Origin: Incurvaria masculella
Lineage: Eukaryota > Arthropoda > Insecta > Lepidoptera > Incurvariidae
Assembly (NCBI GenBank): GCA_946894095.1
Contig: OX335641.1
Coordinates: 14,774,501 to 14,838,500, forward strand
DNA length: 64,000 nt
Direction of reading: 5' to 3'
Below are positions 32,335 to 44,800 of the stretch, one piece after another. How positions within the stretch are numbered: the first letter of the stretch is position 1; every line of letters starts with the position of its first letter. Below the pieces are notes generated by a model. It was not told the origin of the DNA. It saw nothing but the letters and a program-made list of their open reading frames with translations, and did no database searches. The position numbers and the translations under genes were made by a program.

Positions 32335-33720
32335 AAGAGTCTGCTGAGAGATGCTGTCCTTCGTGATCTCGATAGCTTATCGGACTTCTTTTTTCGGCGG
32401 CGATTATAATAAGCTGATCGAAATGAATCCAGTGATTTGGTCATGAGCGCTATGCTCATAAAATGCATATTTCGCGGAGTTCTTCTTCTTTAATGCTCCA
32501 ATGTGTTTCGTAACCCGTGTCGCAACACTTCGCTTTGTCTGACCGATATCAATTTTCCCACAGGAACATGGAATTGTGTGCACAGGAACTGGAGAATTTA
32601 ATGGGGCTAGCCTGTGAGACTTTTTATTTAGTGTAAAGCCGTACCAATCTGGAGTTTTTTTCAGTTTCCGCTCAATTATGTCTGTTACTTTCATTACATT
32701 ATCACTATCACTACATAGTATAAAACAAAGTCGCTTTCTCTGTCCCTATATCCCTATATACCCATGTATGCTTAAATCTTTCAAACTACGCAACGGATTT
32801 TGATGCGGTTTTTTTTAATAGATAGAGTGATTAAAGATGAAGGTTTATATGCATAATAACATCCTTTAAATAGAGGAGAAATACTGTTATTTTTGAGGCT
32901 TCCAATGGGATGTCGTAATAAATTACATTTTTTCCGCTTACATTGCAAACGCAGGCTGAATCCTACGAGACTTATCAAAATAATGTACTAAGTATCGTAC
33001 ACATTGAAAAAGTCTCACAGAAAACTCCGCGATGGTATATGTCTATCTCTTATGGATATACCACAATACATTTTTTTTGTCATTAACTTTTTACGACAAA
33101 TAATAGCTAATTTTCGAAGCGATTTTAACCAATACAGCATTAATCCTTATCCAATTAAATACCTTCAATACATTGTTGATTTAATATAGATCTATATGGC
33201 TCTGTACAGCATATGATTCAAACGAATATTTTCGAAGATATTACAGATTAAAAAATTGCTGGACGTAGTGTTTGCGGCGGTACCGGCCGGCCGGGGCGGC
33301 GGGAGCGTGCCTATAAATAGTGCGTCGGAGGCCGCGGTTCTAGCACTTTGAATTTAGCAGCGATCGGAAGCGTTTATTATCGGAGCTCTCTAATATCTTT
33401 ATTTCAAATATTTCAGTGTAGGAACTCTACGTAAAAAGGGTTTATTTGTGCATCATTGTGTCAAAATAATATTTTTTTAAACGATAATATGCCCGTGCAA
33501 AGCCGGGACGGGCTGCTAGTTACTAATAATGACTGCATATTCTGTAAGTTCCCGACCCCATAGCTAAAATCTACGACAACGGCGAGCATAGCTGTAAGTC
33601 GACTGCTGCGTGCGGGCGCAGCGGCTGCCTCCTCGGCAACGGGCTAAATGATAAGCTCGAAACGTCGGAGAAAGTCTCCTCACGCCGCGTGAAAAGACGT
33701 GAGTTTTTTTTTCAAAATTG
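32335..33720 (-). mobile_element. Penelope-like element fragment with GIY-YIG domain
   Basis: On the minus strand 32694-32404 encodes PVHTIPCSCGKIDIGQTKRS, VATRVTKHIGALK and AFYEHSAHD, matching the GIY-YIG endonuclease at the C-terminus of Penelope-like elements (the IGQT and EHS blocks). The frame is interrupted upstream at 32702 by a Helitron. The GC-rich stretch at 33560-33720 beyond it probably belongs to the same element. Reverse transcriptase is not visible. Truncated and inactive. Confidence 0.65.
32702..33519 (+). mobile_element. Non-autonomous Helitron, copy 3 (complete)
   Basis: Starts A|TCACTATCACTACATAG and ends with the GCCCGT...ACGGGC hairpin and GCTAG|T. Very similar to copies at 16.98 and 18.81 kb, with a small deletion near 33345. 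Confidence 0.85.
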
Positions 33721-35105
33721 TACTACAACTGCATGTCTTTTTCTTCTTGTTTTATATATGTTCCAGATTACAATACATCAGGTTGAAACTACAGTATACA
33801 TTAGATAAATTAAATTATATCAAAAATGTTATCAATGTTGGTGCCATGTTGAGATGCAATGTGATATCACTTTAACTAGGCTGTTTTACCTACGTTTTCC
33901 TAAGAATGTTGCGTGATATTAATTACATTTTAGGTATCACGAATTGCCAGACTAATTTACATTTTGCAATTTGCAATTTGAAAAGTATTTTGATGTATCA
34001 GTACATCGAATTTTTTTGAACAATTGCGAATACAGAAGCTATTAGTGTGAAACATTACCTAAATCTACAAAGTGGTAGACAATTGAGATATATTGAGATT
34101 GTTATTAAAATATGAATGTATACAAAGTGGGCAAACAGTTCTAAGAATGTTAGTAATTTGATACTTGCAAGATGCAAGAAGATAGGTACACATATGCTAA
34201 AATGTCGGACCTTTACAATACAGGTTAATTAGGTACTATCGTCACCGTACTAACAAGTAGTACACAATTTACCATTTACATAAAGACAATACAGACTACT
34301 CAAAATTGAGCACAAACACGCACCATACCAGGTACAGATATGAAGAAAAGGATAATTCACTTACATGCACGCTCTGTGCGATCAATACTTACATACATTA
34401 TGGTTTCAAGAAATAATGCAGTACCTCATTTTATTCAGATGTAAAGCTCATTTTATGCGGACAAATTAAAAAAACCTTAAATATTTCTTAAAACTTCCTT
34501 CTTTATCTTTAAATCATAAAAATGGGACAGTTTACAGAAAGCTCTACAAAATACATATCACAATTTTTTTGGCTAATATGATGCCAATAATTGAATTATT
34601 TTGAAACTAATGATTATAAAAAGACAATATTAATCCTACGTAACAATGTCTGCTAAAACAATATTATTTTTTCTGCGCAAACTTTAACACAATAACGCAA
34701 ACAAAACTATAATATACACTTATAATAATAATAAATTTCTAAATATGATTAACTACTCCCTTGTACAGCTCAAACAAAATTTTCAAACACAACAACGTGT
34801 ATGCTGGCACCTTATTCCGTGAGCGACAAATTCATGTGAATGAACCGGATAATACTTAGATGAATAAGGAATCTTTTTTTCATATAAGGTTTAATATTAT
34901 ATTATAAAATTTTACTGGATCACTTCATTAATAATAGTATTTTAGTCTAAAACAGGCTTTCTTATTATGGATCTGTTTCTATGTGATGTTATAGAGAGTG
35001 TTTATTAAGTGTATCTTCAAGGAATTCTAGAGATAACTTTTTCTCCAATAAAAAATTGCTGCCTTCATATATTTTGGTCACACGAATTGAATAATGTTAC
35101 AAAAT
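33721..35105. other. Gene-free AT-rich stretch
   Basis: Nothing recognised beyond simple AT-rich sequence. Confidence 0.5.
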
Positions 35106-35109
35106 ATTA

Positions 35110-35798
35110 CAGTAGATCCTCGATTATCCGAACCCCGAAAAACACAGGATGTTCAAATTAACCGTGTGTTCGTGTTAGTATGGAACTTTTTTATTTCAAT
35201 GAATAGGTAAATAAAACAGGGCAATATCCATGTGTTTTATTTATGTACCTACAAGTATTTTTGTCTTATCTACTTATAAACTCTGGCATGGTCTTTTGTT
35301 TCATCATTTGATTGTTTTCGAAAAACACATCAACCTCTCTTTTTCCAGCCCATTGAATGCAATTGTTGAACGAACAATAGTCGAAGCGGCAATGATAATA
35401 ATGTCTGTTTTCTATCCAGTTCAATATGGCTGTGCAATACACTGTTCCCATGTAGTGTGTTGGGCTAATATCAGGGCAGTAGATGTGGTATCAGCCATCC
35501 ATATCCAGTTACATGAATAAATGCATCCACAGACTCAGAATGACTTATTTTCTGAATGCATCCACAGAGTCAGCTTTGTGAATCCCCTAAGGTTTCTTCT
35601 TCCTGATCAATTTTGTCTGTAAATTCTAACGCTATTATTTATTCATCCGTGAGGAACTCTTCAGCTCCTAACAATGCTTCTGCGCCCCCTTGAGCACATT
35701 CTAGAACAGGCTCGGTGGGTAGCGGGCGTCGCGTGCACGCTGTTCGGATTACCGCGATCAACGGATACGGCCGTGTTCGGATTTTCGGGGCTCTACTG
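35110..35798. mobile_element. Tigger/pogo-type TIR element with a SINE inside
   Basis: Inverted ends CAGTAGATCCTCGATTATCC and GGATTTTCGGGGCTCTACTG, flanked by TA. The SINE at 35340-35520 lies inside. No transposase frame survives. Confidence 0.7.
35340..35520 (+). repeat. SINE tail and body fragment
   Basis: ATAGTCGAAGCGGCAATGATA, TATCCAGTTCAATATGGC, GTGTGTTGGGCTAATATCA, CAGCCATCCATATCCAG, inside the Tigger-type element. Confidence 0.75.
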
Positions 35799-35799
35799 T

Positions 35800-37360
35800 A
35801 CTGATGATTTTACATAAATTTAAACATTTTTCGGGGGAAAAACTTCTTATGAAATCGACGAAACTGCGTTTAGAGCCATCTTTTTGTGCGACGACTTACG
35901 ACGGATTTAAATTTCACATAGTACTTCTTGATCTACTAGATATGTTTTAGACTCACCTTACTCAATATTCAACCTTCTACTGCAAATCATTTTTTTTCTA
36001 TTACAACTTAATGTAACTTTAGAGGTTAGAAGTTAAATTAAGGGGGTGTGTGCGACCATGCAGAAGTGCGAAAAGTTGCCATTTATATAATATACGCGAT
36101 TCCAGCTTATTTTTGTAATAGTTACATAACCGAATAATGTGCTCGCCGCTACAGTAACAGTTTGTAACTTTCTTTTTTTAAGGAGTTATAGCAAAAATAA
36201 CTACAAACGACTGTGCGCCATCTACTTTGACAGACACAGCCCTTAAGCTAAAATAGACGCAATGTTTGAGCTTTTTTTGCTAGACACACACCTATACTCC
36301 TTCCTTCTTAACATAAACTTGAACTCCTTACCCCATAGTATGTCCGATTTTTTTGCATAATCATGTAGTAGTTCTGCATTCGTGTTCAGCGCAAGGTAAA
36401 TTTCCCCCATAGCATAGATTAAAGATGAAGGTATGGATAGCTCGCCGAAAACTGCTTATTTTCGCTGGTACTATGACATTTCTAACCAGTGCCCTCTCCC
36501 GTCACTGCCAGAACTAATTACACCGTCATTAAACTGAGCTTGATTCAAATTTTCGCCTAAGTAGCGTGATAAAAACTACAAATTCATTGTAAATAAAAAA
36601 TATCATTGATATTCACTGGTTTGTATTTAATGAATTCTGAAATGTGAATTGCAACGCCATCTGTGGACTTTTATTATTCCTATTCTACGCTGGTATGACG
36701 TTATAAATCTATACCTTCCTCTATCAATGCTCATAGTAACATACTCGTATGTATTGTAACATATACGTAACGTAATTTTTGTAGAATGGTCCATCTTTCA
36801 AGCAATTCAAATGTAAGATAATCTGCGGGTCATTGGAGCCACCTGTCACACTCCCAACTTACAACTTATGTCGGATCATAACTCCTTGTGAATAAAATGT
36901 AAAAACACGATAGATCGGTATATAAAAATCACAGTTTTCGTTGCTAACACACATATATTGCTCCTTTGGGCGCTTTTTTTACAATTTATAATCTTACCGC
37001 CGCCGTCGACGTTTTTACTCCAACTTGTTGGAATCCAATAAGCCTTTTGTACACGAGCACGTGCCAACCTAATTGTACTCATTTTTAGTCGAATCGAAAT
37101 CCCTAGAAACTGCTAAATCATTTTCTTTGAAAATCATGCTAAAGGTTTTGTTGGTTTGATTGTCGAAGTTTATTTATTGTTTGATCACACCGATTATCTT
37201 ACCCGCCGATGGCCGCGGTATGGTCTTTTCGCTTTGTACAAAGTTTTTAAAATGTTTCGTGCACCTCACGGTCTGCTTTTGAGAAATGGCGATGCACAAG
37301 TGTATTCAAAGTAATGAGATTATATTATATAATAACTATATGTATATTTTATTTGAGTAA
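35800..37360. other. Gene-free stretch, nothing recognised
   Basis: AT-rich with only short open frames. Confidence 0.5.
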
Positions 37361-37364
37361 GCGT

Positions 37365-37445
37365 TCGTGGCCTAGCGGTTTGGGCCACGGGACACGGGGG
37401 TTCGGTACCCGGTAGCTGCACGACTGTCTTTCTCGTTTTTAGATT
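37365..37445 (+). repeat. Isolated tRNA-like SINE head
   Basis: GTGGCCTAGCGG (A box) and GGTTCGGTACC (B box) followed by CACGACTGTCTTTCTC, which is the start of the SINE body; the rest is missing. It could be misread as a tRNA, but no cloverleaf closes. Confidence 0.65.
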
Positions 37446-38550
37446 AATAAGTGCATTGAGAAGTATTTGTGTTATTTTAAAGTATACTCCATTGATGCAT
37501 GGAGAAGTATTGTCTTTGATACATCATATTTGAGTCACGCGAAAAATATTAATAAAAAATAACATCGTCTATTTCGGTTACTCTTTGGTGAATGTTTGCC
37601 TTTCTTAATGTTTTTGGATTGTCACACTTCTCAGCGACTTACTTTTTAAAATAACTAACTTTTTTTAATTTCAGTAGCTTTTTGAGGTTAGGTTAAGTTA
37701 AGTTCTATTTTAGTAACTTTTTTTTCCACTTATAGTCATGTTCAAATTGTATTGTGTGATACCGTTTTACTTTAACTTCTTCACCTCCATGGTCATACCT
37801 TTCTCTGGAAGTTACTAGACTATCATGTGATGTTCGAATCGTATTTTGTCATATCTCTGGAATCTCTCGACATAGAACCCTTCGTGTTGGTACTCAAATG
37901 ACATCTGGAAAATACGTAAGTTAATTTCTGTCGGGGTTACCACGACATCTCCACCGTATTTTTTTTATAAACTTAACGAATTCGAATTGTATATCAGACC
38001 GTCTAAGAATGGACAGGCGAATGTCTCCTGTAGGTATGTACCACGCAGAAGAGGTACATATGAAGACGAATGTTTCACGGTGAAGGAAAACCTCCACTTC
38101 GGTGGTGCTTAGGCTATTTTTATTATCATTATTACATTATAATATATAATGTATTAGTACAGCATTTAAATGGGTTCTGAACGCAACGGGATATGTCTTG
38201 TGATTGCGCTGTTAGCTTTTGTGTTAATTTTTAGCTCCTAGACAAGGCTGCTGCCCGTTTTCCAGGAAGTCTATTTGCGTTTAGTGTATGGTGTATATTT
38301 ATTATATATATTTATATATATTTACATTTGAATAGCTATGGTAAAAAAAGTATTAAATGCATTTACATATTATGTAGCCAAGTATCTGTATTGGATTTAA
38401 AAATAAAAATGAAGGAAATAGTGGTACTTTTATATTATTATTATATTTTGTTCACCCTTTTGCCTGAAGAGAATTTTGAGAAAAATATGATTTCCAAAGA
38501 CAGTATATATATTAATAGTTAGACCACACATCTATACCATTGGTGTGAGA
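37446..38550. other. Gene-free AT-rich stretch
   Basis: Nothing recognised. Contains AT dinucleotide runs near 38300. Confidence 0.5.
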
Positions 38551-38556
38551 AGTTGC

Positions 38557-38962
38557 TCACAAGCCTCCAATCCCTGCTCGACCAACCAGTGCGCTACTGG
38601 ATCGCTTGAACTTAACACGACCCATTGTGGACTGGCAAGCAGGGCAAGCATTGTATAGTCTTGGTGCCTGGAACATGAAAATCCTGTGGGCAAACTGCGT
38701 CTGTATTGTGGAGATCGTGCAAATATGGCAATGCGAGTACCTATTTTTGTGTGTTGGTGTGATGTGTGTGGTTGTGTGTGTGTGGTGGTAATGGGTAAGT
38801 GTCTGAATGTATATCTGTCTGATGCTAAGCAAATTACTATCTTTCAGGATTGTTTGGGTTGGATATAAATAAGGCTTCTTGAAGAGCACACGCAGAACTG
38901 ACTTCTGAACCTTAATAATAGGGTTTAACGCCTGCTTAATTGCTCCGCCCCATATCGATATT
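38557..38962 (-). mobile_element. LINE RT C-terminal fragment
   Basis: The minus-strand frame reads ISIWGGAIKQALNPIIKVQ, KSVLRVLFKKPYLYPTQTI, DSNLLSIRQIYI and later FMFQAPRLYNACP. This is the post-RT region of jockey/CR1-type LINEs (WGG, QKSVLR, PxxxLYN landmarks). Both ends are truncated. Confidence 0.7.
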
Positions 38963-38964
38963 TT

Positions 38965-39640
38965 AGGGTAATGGTACAACTATAGACGACATTTTAAAAA
39001 TTCAGAAAAAATGTGTTAGGGCAATTTGCCAAGCTCAACCTTTAGACAGTTGTAAGCCACTATTTAAAAAACGTTATCTACTAACAGCTCCATGTATGTA
39101 CATTTATGAAATTTGTATATTTGTAAAAAAGAATCCAGAACATTTCACAGCAGCAGGTGACACGCATAGATATAATACTAGAAGGAAAAATAACTTATCC
39201 ACTACTAAACCACATACAAAATTCTACATAAAAAATGTCGACAAAAATATATAATAATATACCAACTGAAATCAAAAATTTAGATCTAAATGAATTTAAG
39301 AAAAAAATGTATGTATGGTTAGTAGAAAAATGTTTCTACAAAATTAATGAATTTATGACGATAATAGTTTGAAATAATAGAAGTGTTTAATGGTTTTTTT
39401 TTATGTAAAATAAATGGCTCTATTAGATAAGAAAACGTTAAAAGAGTTTAATTTATTCAAATTTACGTTCATGGTTAGATTAAGCTAATATAGTGATTGC
39501 ACTGCTCTCTTATTGAGAGCCACGTGCTATTGTACGCCTACCCAGGCAATTTGTAGATGGCACTCGCTTTTATTTACCTCATTTGGGTTCTGTAACACCT
39601 CTGCAAATATGCAATAAATTATTTGATTTTGATTGATTTT
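38965..39640 (+). mobile_element. LINE 3' end, opposite orientation
   Basis: Plus-strand frames read DDILKIQKKCVRAICQAQP, DSCKPLFKKRYLLTAPCMY and, after a frameshift, YNNIPTEIKNLDLNEFKK. A 3' untranslated part follows, ending in TTTGATTTTGATTGATTTTG. It abuts the minus-strand piece at 38962, giving a head-to-head junction. Confidence 0.7.
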
Positions 39641-39644
39641 GATA

Positions 39645-40345
39645 TACCATATCTGATTATGCTATGAGCTAGTGCGAAGTAAATCATTTTTAAATGTCTT
39701 TCAGATAGGATATCTCGTACTTCTCTGAAGAAGTGAATAAGTTTGCGTAGCCTTGAAACCGTAACTGCAATGTGCTCTGACTTCTCTATTTTGAAGCTGC
39801 AACTCACAGAGTTTATTTATGTATATAAGAAATAATATCGGTCCCAGCACACTGCCCTGCAGGACTCCGCAGGGTACATTCATAAAGGTACTTATCATTT
39901 CTCAATGTTTGGTAGCTTGGAACCTACCCAGTAGGTAATCTTGAAACCACTTGAAAGCAACTCCTCTAACTCCTACCGAATCCAATTTTCTTAGCAGCAA
40001 TGTGTGGGACACTGTATCAAATGCCTTCTTAATGTCTAGAAATATGCCAATGCAGTGTTCTCGGGAGTCTAGTGTAGTCACAATCAACTCTGTAAGCTGT
40101 CGCAAGGCATCTTCGGTGCTGGTTTTTTGTCGAAAACCGTATTGCTTACTTGATATAAGAAATTATATTTTGGGTCAAAAAATTAAGAAGTCTCTTTCTC
40201 ATAATTTTTTCCCGAATTTTTGAGAGAGAACTCAGCAGTGCGATAGGTCTGTAATTCCCACAATCTCCAGCGTCACCACCCTTGTAGATGGGGGTCACTA
40301 ACGCGGTCTTGAGGCAGCTGGGAAAACCCCATGTTCAAAACTTAA
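39645..40345 (-). mobile_element. LINE reverse-transcriptase core fragment
   Basis: The minus strand reads LTELIVTTLDSREHCIGIFL, then DIKKAFDTVSHTLLLRKL, the RT motif with catalytic Asp. After a stop comes CGVLQGSVLGPILFLIYINK, the QGSVLGP motif. The YADD box is degraded. Inactive. Confidence 0.75.
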
Positions 40346-40383
40346 GTTAAAAACGTGTGTTAATGGAATGCTTAGTACATATT

Positions 40384-40466
40384 TGCATCTCTTTAAAAAA
40401 GAGATGCAAACATGTATGAGTAGAGATGCAATGATACTAAGCATTATGTATGCTTAGTATCATTGC
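40384..40466. repeat. Two adjacent perfect hairpins
   Basis: TTTGCATCTCTT-TAAAA-AAGAGATGCAAA (about 40388-40416), and CAATGATACTAAGCAT pairing with ATGCTTAGTATCATTG (about 40430-40466). AGAGATGCAA occurs again between them. Confidence 0.7.
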
Positions 40467-41186
40467 CGAAACGAGGTTGACAAAAATCAACCGTTGGTAC
40501 CCTGAGACCGAATATGGTTAATCGGGGGCAGGAAACTACATCCGCTATTCGGTTAAAATCTAAGCACTCGTTATTATGTTTCTGTTGAAATTAGTTTTCT
40601 AGTTTGTTACTACACCCCATTGTAAAACGCGATTTTCTTTATTTTTCTTGCATACATACTCGACATCCTATTCGCCAAATCATTGTTAACATAATTTTAT
40701 GATAAAACGGTTTATTATCAATGCCCTTTTATAATGGAAGATATGTGTCATGCTTTTACAACTTTACGAGTGTCGATTGTAGGTGGCTAGTGGACACATA
40801 CAATTAGGTACCTAAAACAAATCTGGTTAATAATGAAAAACAGCACAACTACCACGGGTCTTACTTTCTGGGACTCTCGTATGTACGAGTTTAAAATGTC
40901 AAGTTTTAAACACAATCTTAAAGATGATCAAAATAAAAAGTAAAATATATTCGCTTGTATCCGACAAGTGCAATAATAAAGCCTTCATTCATTCTATTAA
41001 TCATACAAAATATAAATTTAAGATATACATTATATGAACTCCTTTGCATGTAACATAAAATCGACCAAATCCACGACCACCACCGGAAAGAACGCGATAC
41101 AGTTTCTAAAGTTAACACCTATATTTTCTACAGAACAAGAAGTGAAACTACAAAATCCTACCGTTACAGTGCAATTCGGAAGACGT

Positions 41187-41192
41187 TTTATT
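41187..41192 (-). terminator. Candidate polyadenylation signal of the START gene
   Basis: AATAAA on the minus strand, about 255 bases past the stop codon of the StARD10-like gene. The best-placed canonical hexamer. Confidence 0.4.
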
Positions 41193-41446
41193 TTCATTTA
41201 GTTTCATCATATCAAAATGTATGTTTGTTAATGTTTTTTCGTAACTGATCATTATCTTAAATTCCATTTGACTTGCTTGATTTGCTGTTGACAGCATATC
41301 TCGTTTTCTCAGCCGTCAACCTCAGCTGTGATAATTATTTAAGCTGACACTCCATAATATAAGAGTGTATTCGTTTCACGAGGAGCTAAGATCAAATTCA
41401 AGACCATTTGCAGCCTTTTGAAATTTAACCATTGAGATCATTAAGC

Positions 41447-41818
41447 TCACTCACCTCTCTTACTCCTACTAAACCTGCGATGGAATTTGAACCCAACTTC
41501 CTTCTTTTCTCTCTCCTCTTTTCCCAGCTTGTCCAAGTCCAAACTACTTCCGTTCTTGTCTACCTGAACGCTTTTTCTTCTGATCCTCATCCCTTTCACC
41601 AACTTGTAGAACTTTCCCTTGCGCTTCGAAGGCTCCCCTAGCTCAAGGGGCTCAACGTGGTCGACGTCAACTTCCAGGCTGAACTCTGAAGAGAAGTCAG
41701 CAAGGTCCTCGACGCTGTGTGCGTCGGCTTCGAAAGGTCTGGCTTCAGGTTTGGGTGCGGGAGCTGCTACAGCGGCTGGCTGGTCAGGCGACTGCTTGGC
41801 GGCATCAGGATCTATGCA
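41447..41818 (-). CDS. START gene exon 5, C-terminal (residues 248-370)
   Basis: Acceptor TTATTTTCAG, phase 0. It encodes a Pro/Ala-rich segment, an acidic stretch ([18 protein letters not shown]), then a strongly basic tail ([30 protein letters not shown]) and TGA. The basic tail could contact acidic membrane lipids; this is inference. Confidence 0.8.
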   Translation of the reverse strand, partial: CIDPDAAKQSPDQPAAVAAPAPKPEARPFEADAHSVEDLADFSSEFSLEVDVDHVEPLELGEPSKRKGKFYKLVKGMRIRRKSVQVDKNGSSLDLDKLGKEEREKKEVGFKFHRRFSRSKRGE

Positions 41819-44800
41819 CTGAAAATAATTTTATGGATTTTATATTGAGGCTGCAGTTGAATAAATGGCGACTTTTCTGTTCTTCAAATAAACCTACGTA
41901 TTCTAACAGTTAATACAATTATTTAGACAATATGTTGATTTAGGAAAATATACAACACGAGAGATCATGAAGGTGCGCCAGATAACGTCACTATCTTTAT
42001 TACGAACATATGCTCGTGTCTCGTAGACAACGCATTTATAAGTAATTCGGCATGTGGCGATACATTGTAAAATAAAGCATCCTAAATCTTCGTAATCTTT
42101 TCCTAAATATTTGTTTATCATATCTTGTTTGAGTGCATAGATAATTTTTATATACATTCGGCTATTGTGTATTCGGACATTGTGCTATGTAACAAATACA
42201 TAAATATTTCAGGATGACTCTTTACGCTTAAAACATAATCATGTTTCAAGAGCACCCGAGTTTACGCCTCCGCCCACAACTTGTTAGTATTTCCTTCACA
42301 AGTCGCAACCTCAATGTTTGCAGGTAGAGGTGTGATATGAAAACCTTTTGTTCGAAGACTTATATTAAAAAAAAATTAGATTATCGTGAACGTGAAGTAG
42401 ACTTTAGTTGAAGTAGAGGTCAGTTTGGCAAAGGTGACTAACGTGCTCTTGTAAATTATTTTATTATTTGTATTTTAATAAGGTCCGTCTTCTTGCTCGT
42501 TTAGGAGGCTCTTTATTCCATCTTTGCATGTTTTTAATGAGATCTTTATTTCTTCTCTAATGGTTGAGATATTCAGGTCGTGGTGTAGTATCATTTGTTA
42601 TACACGTACTAGTCTAAGGATTTTCGATTATAATCTTCGAAAGAATTCAAAATTTTTATTTGCCGATGCGCCTTAGAGCTGTACCCCACAAGCCCATATT
42701 GGTTTGAGGATATACTTATACGTATACAAGTAAGCGTTTTTTTTTCCTTAAAACGGTAGAATAATGCTAACTAAAGAACAAGAAGATTCACAATCCTTGC
42801 GTTTGGTGAATGAGTTTACTTCTTGCGAGGCGTCGGTCAGTTGATTTGCTGCCTCTGCTTGGGAAATGTGGACTCCATTAATGCTCGTTTCCACCACCTC
42901 TAGCTACAAAAATCCCAAAGGTAACTTTCGGTTACATTATTACATTATGTAAATATGTATTTCAGGTAACTAACTGGAGGTGGTGAAAACGAGGGTAAGT
43001 TGGACAGGTGGATAGGTTACCCATCTTATAAAAAATAGCACTTGTGTTTTATTTTAAATTGAGTCAGCATTCATCGAGGTACCTAATTTACAGCACAGAG
43101 TTTTTCATTGTTAATGTTTTTAGATTAAGATGTAACATTGCGTGAGGTGAAAGACTCGTGAGATTTTATTACGGAAAATATCCTTACCTCTAGTATTGAG
43201 ATCCTGTGCGCCGGGACCTGGTCAGGGTAGAGCCACGGCTTGTAGTGAGGCGCCGCGCTGCCGGCTTTCCAGGTGGGGTACTCCCGCGCCGCTGCGTGTA
43301 GCTGCTTCACGAGCCGCGGCGCAAGCTGCGCCGTCACGCGGTTCACGAGCCACGCGGGCAGCGCGCCACGCGGGTCCGAGCGGGACACGTAGCCCAGCCA
43401 GCTGCCGCCCGCGCGATCGATGTCGGCCAGGGGCCGGATCACGAACCCCGTCAGCAACGATACTGCCCTGCGTGAGCACACAATTTGATGGTCACAAATG
43501 TATTAGAGCTGTAACAGCTACTTCACGAGCCGCGGCGCAAGCTGCGCCGTCACGCGGTTCACGAGCCACGCGGGCAGCGCATCACGCGGGTCCGAGCGGG
43601 AAACGTAGCCCAGCCAGCTGCCGCCCGCGCGATCGATGTCGGCCAGGGGCCGGATCACGAACCCCGTCAGCAACGATACTGCCCTGCGTGAGCACACAAT
43701 TTGATGGTCACAAATGTATTAGAGCTGTAACAGCTACTTCACGAGCCGCGGCGCAAGCTGCGCCGTCACGCGGTTCACGAGCCACGCGGGCAGCGCATCA
43801 CGCGGGTCCGAGCGGGAAACGTAGCCCAGCCAGCTGCCGCCCGCGCGATCGATGTCGGCCAGGGGCCTGATCACGAAGCCCGTCAGCAACGACCCTGCCC
43901 TGCGTGAGCACATAATTTGATGGTCACAAGATGCATTAGGCCCGTGACAGCTACTTCACGAGGCGCGGCACTAGCCGTGCCGTCACGACGTTCGCGAGCC
44001 CCGCCGGCAGCGGGCCCCGGAGTTCCGAGGGTGCACGAAGTCCAGCTTCATGTAACGCTTGCTTAGGTAACGCTTTAGGTAATGCTTGCTTTGGTGACGC
44101 TTCAGGTAATAGGTTAAATTCCTCAATGCCTTCTGGGACCCAACTTATTAACGTTTTCACGCATTTTATATTATATTAGTGTTTATTTAAAGCGTATGTC
44201 AGTCGTCAAGAAAGTACAATTTCGATATCTCTATAGCATAAACAGGCACACACATTGATTGAACTTCATCAATACATTACTCTAATCGCAGACTTTTAAA
44301 GGTCACGCTGTGTCCACAAAACCGGTCGCCGAAAGTTCTATTCTCCTGGCTACTGACCTGACGAAGCCCTTCCTCGGTGGAAAGTTCTTATGGTACACAG
44401 AGTGGTTGAGGATCATCTTCTCAAAGCCTGTGTCCAGCCACGACCGCTGCAGCACGAAATCGCGGTTCTTGAGAGGCGACGGACATGACACTGAAACAAA
44501 GTCATTGGTGAACGAAGATACAATATACGAGCCTTGAAGATTCTGGTCAACGTGTTGTATGTCTTTCTATACGAGAAAAAAGTACGCATACAAATTAAGT
44601 GCCCAATCTACGTAAGGAACTTATATTTCAACCATCATATTTCAAATGAATTCAAACACTAATTCACGTCTCAGCACCGGCGGATAAATATGACCCCTAC
44701 CTTAGATGGAAAAGAATAAATACATTTTCTTTTTCATCTAAGATCCCTACCATCTTTCTGTTTAACAGACAGTGACACCGACACGTTTTAAATATTTAAA

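Noticed and set aside
37365..37445. Candidate tRNA gene
   Set aside because: Pol III boxes are present, but no acceptor stem closes and the sequence continues into the SINE body.
43196..43870. 224-codon plus-strand open frame with a 72-residue repeat
   Set aside because: It is the antisense of the 216-bp exon-copy array; the repeat arises from the array period being a multiple of three.
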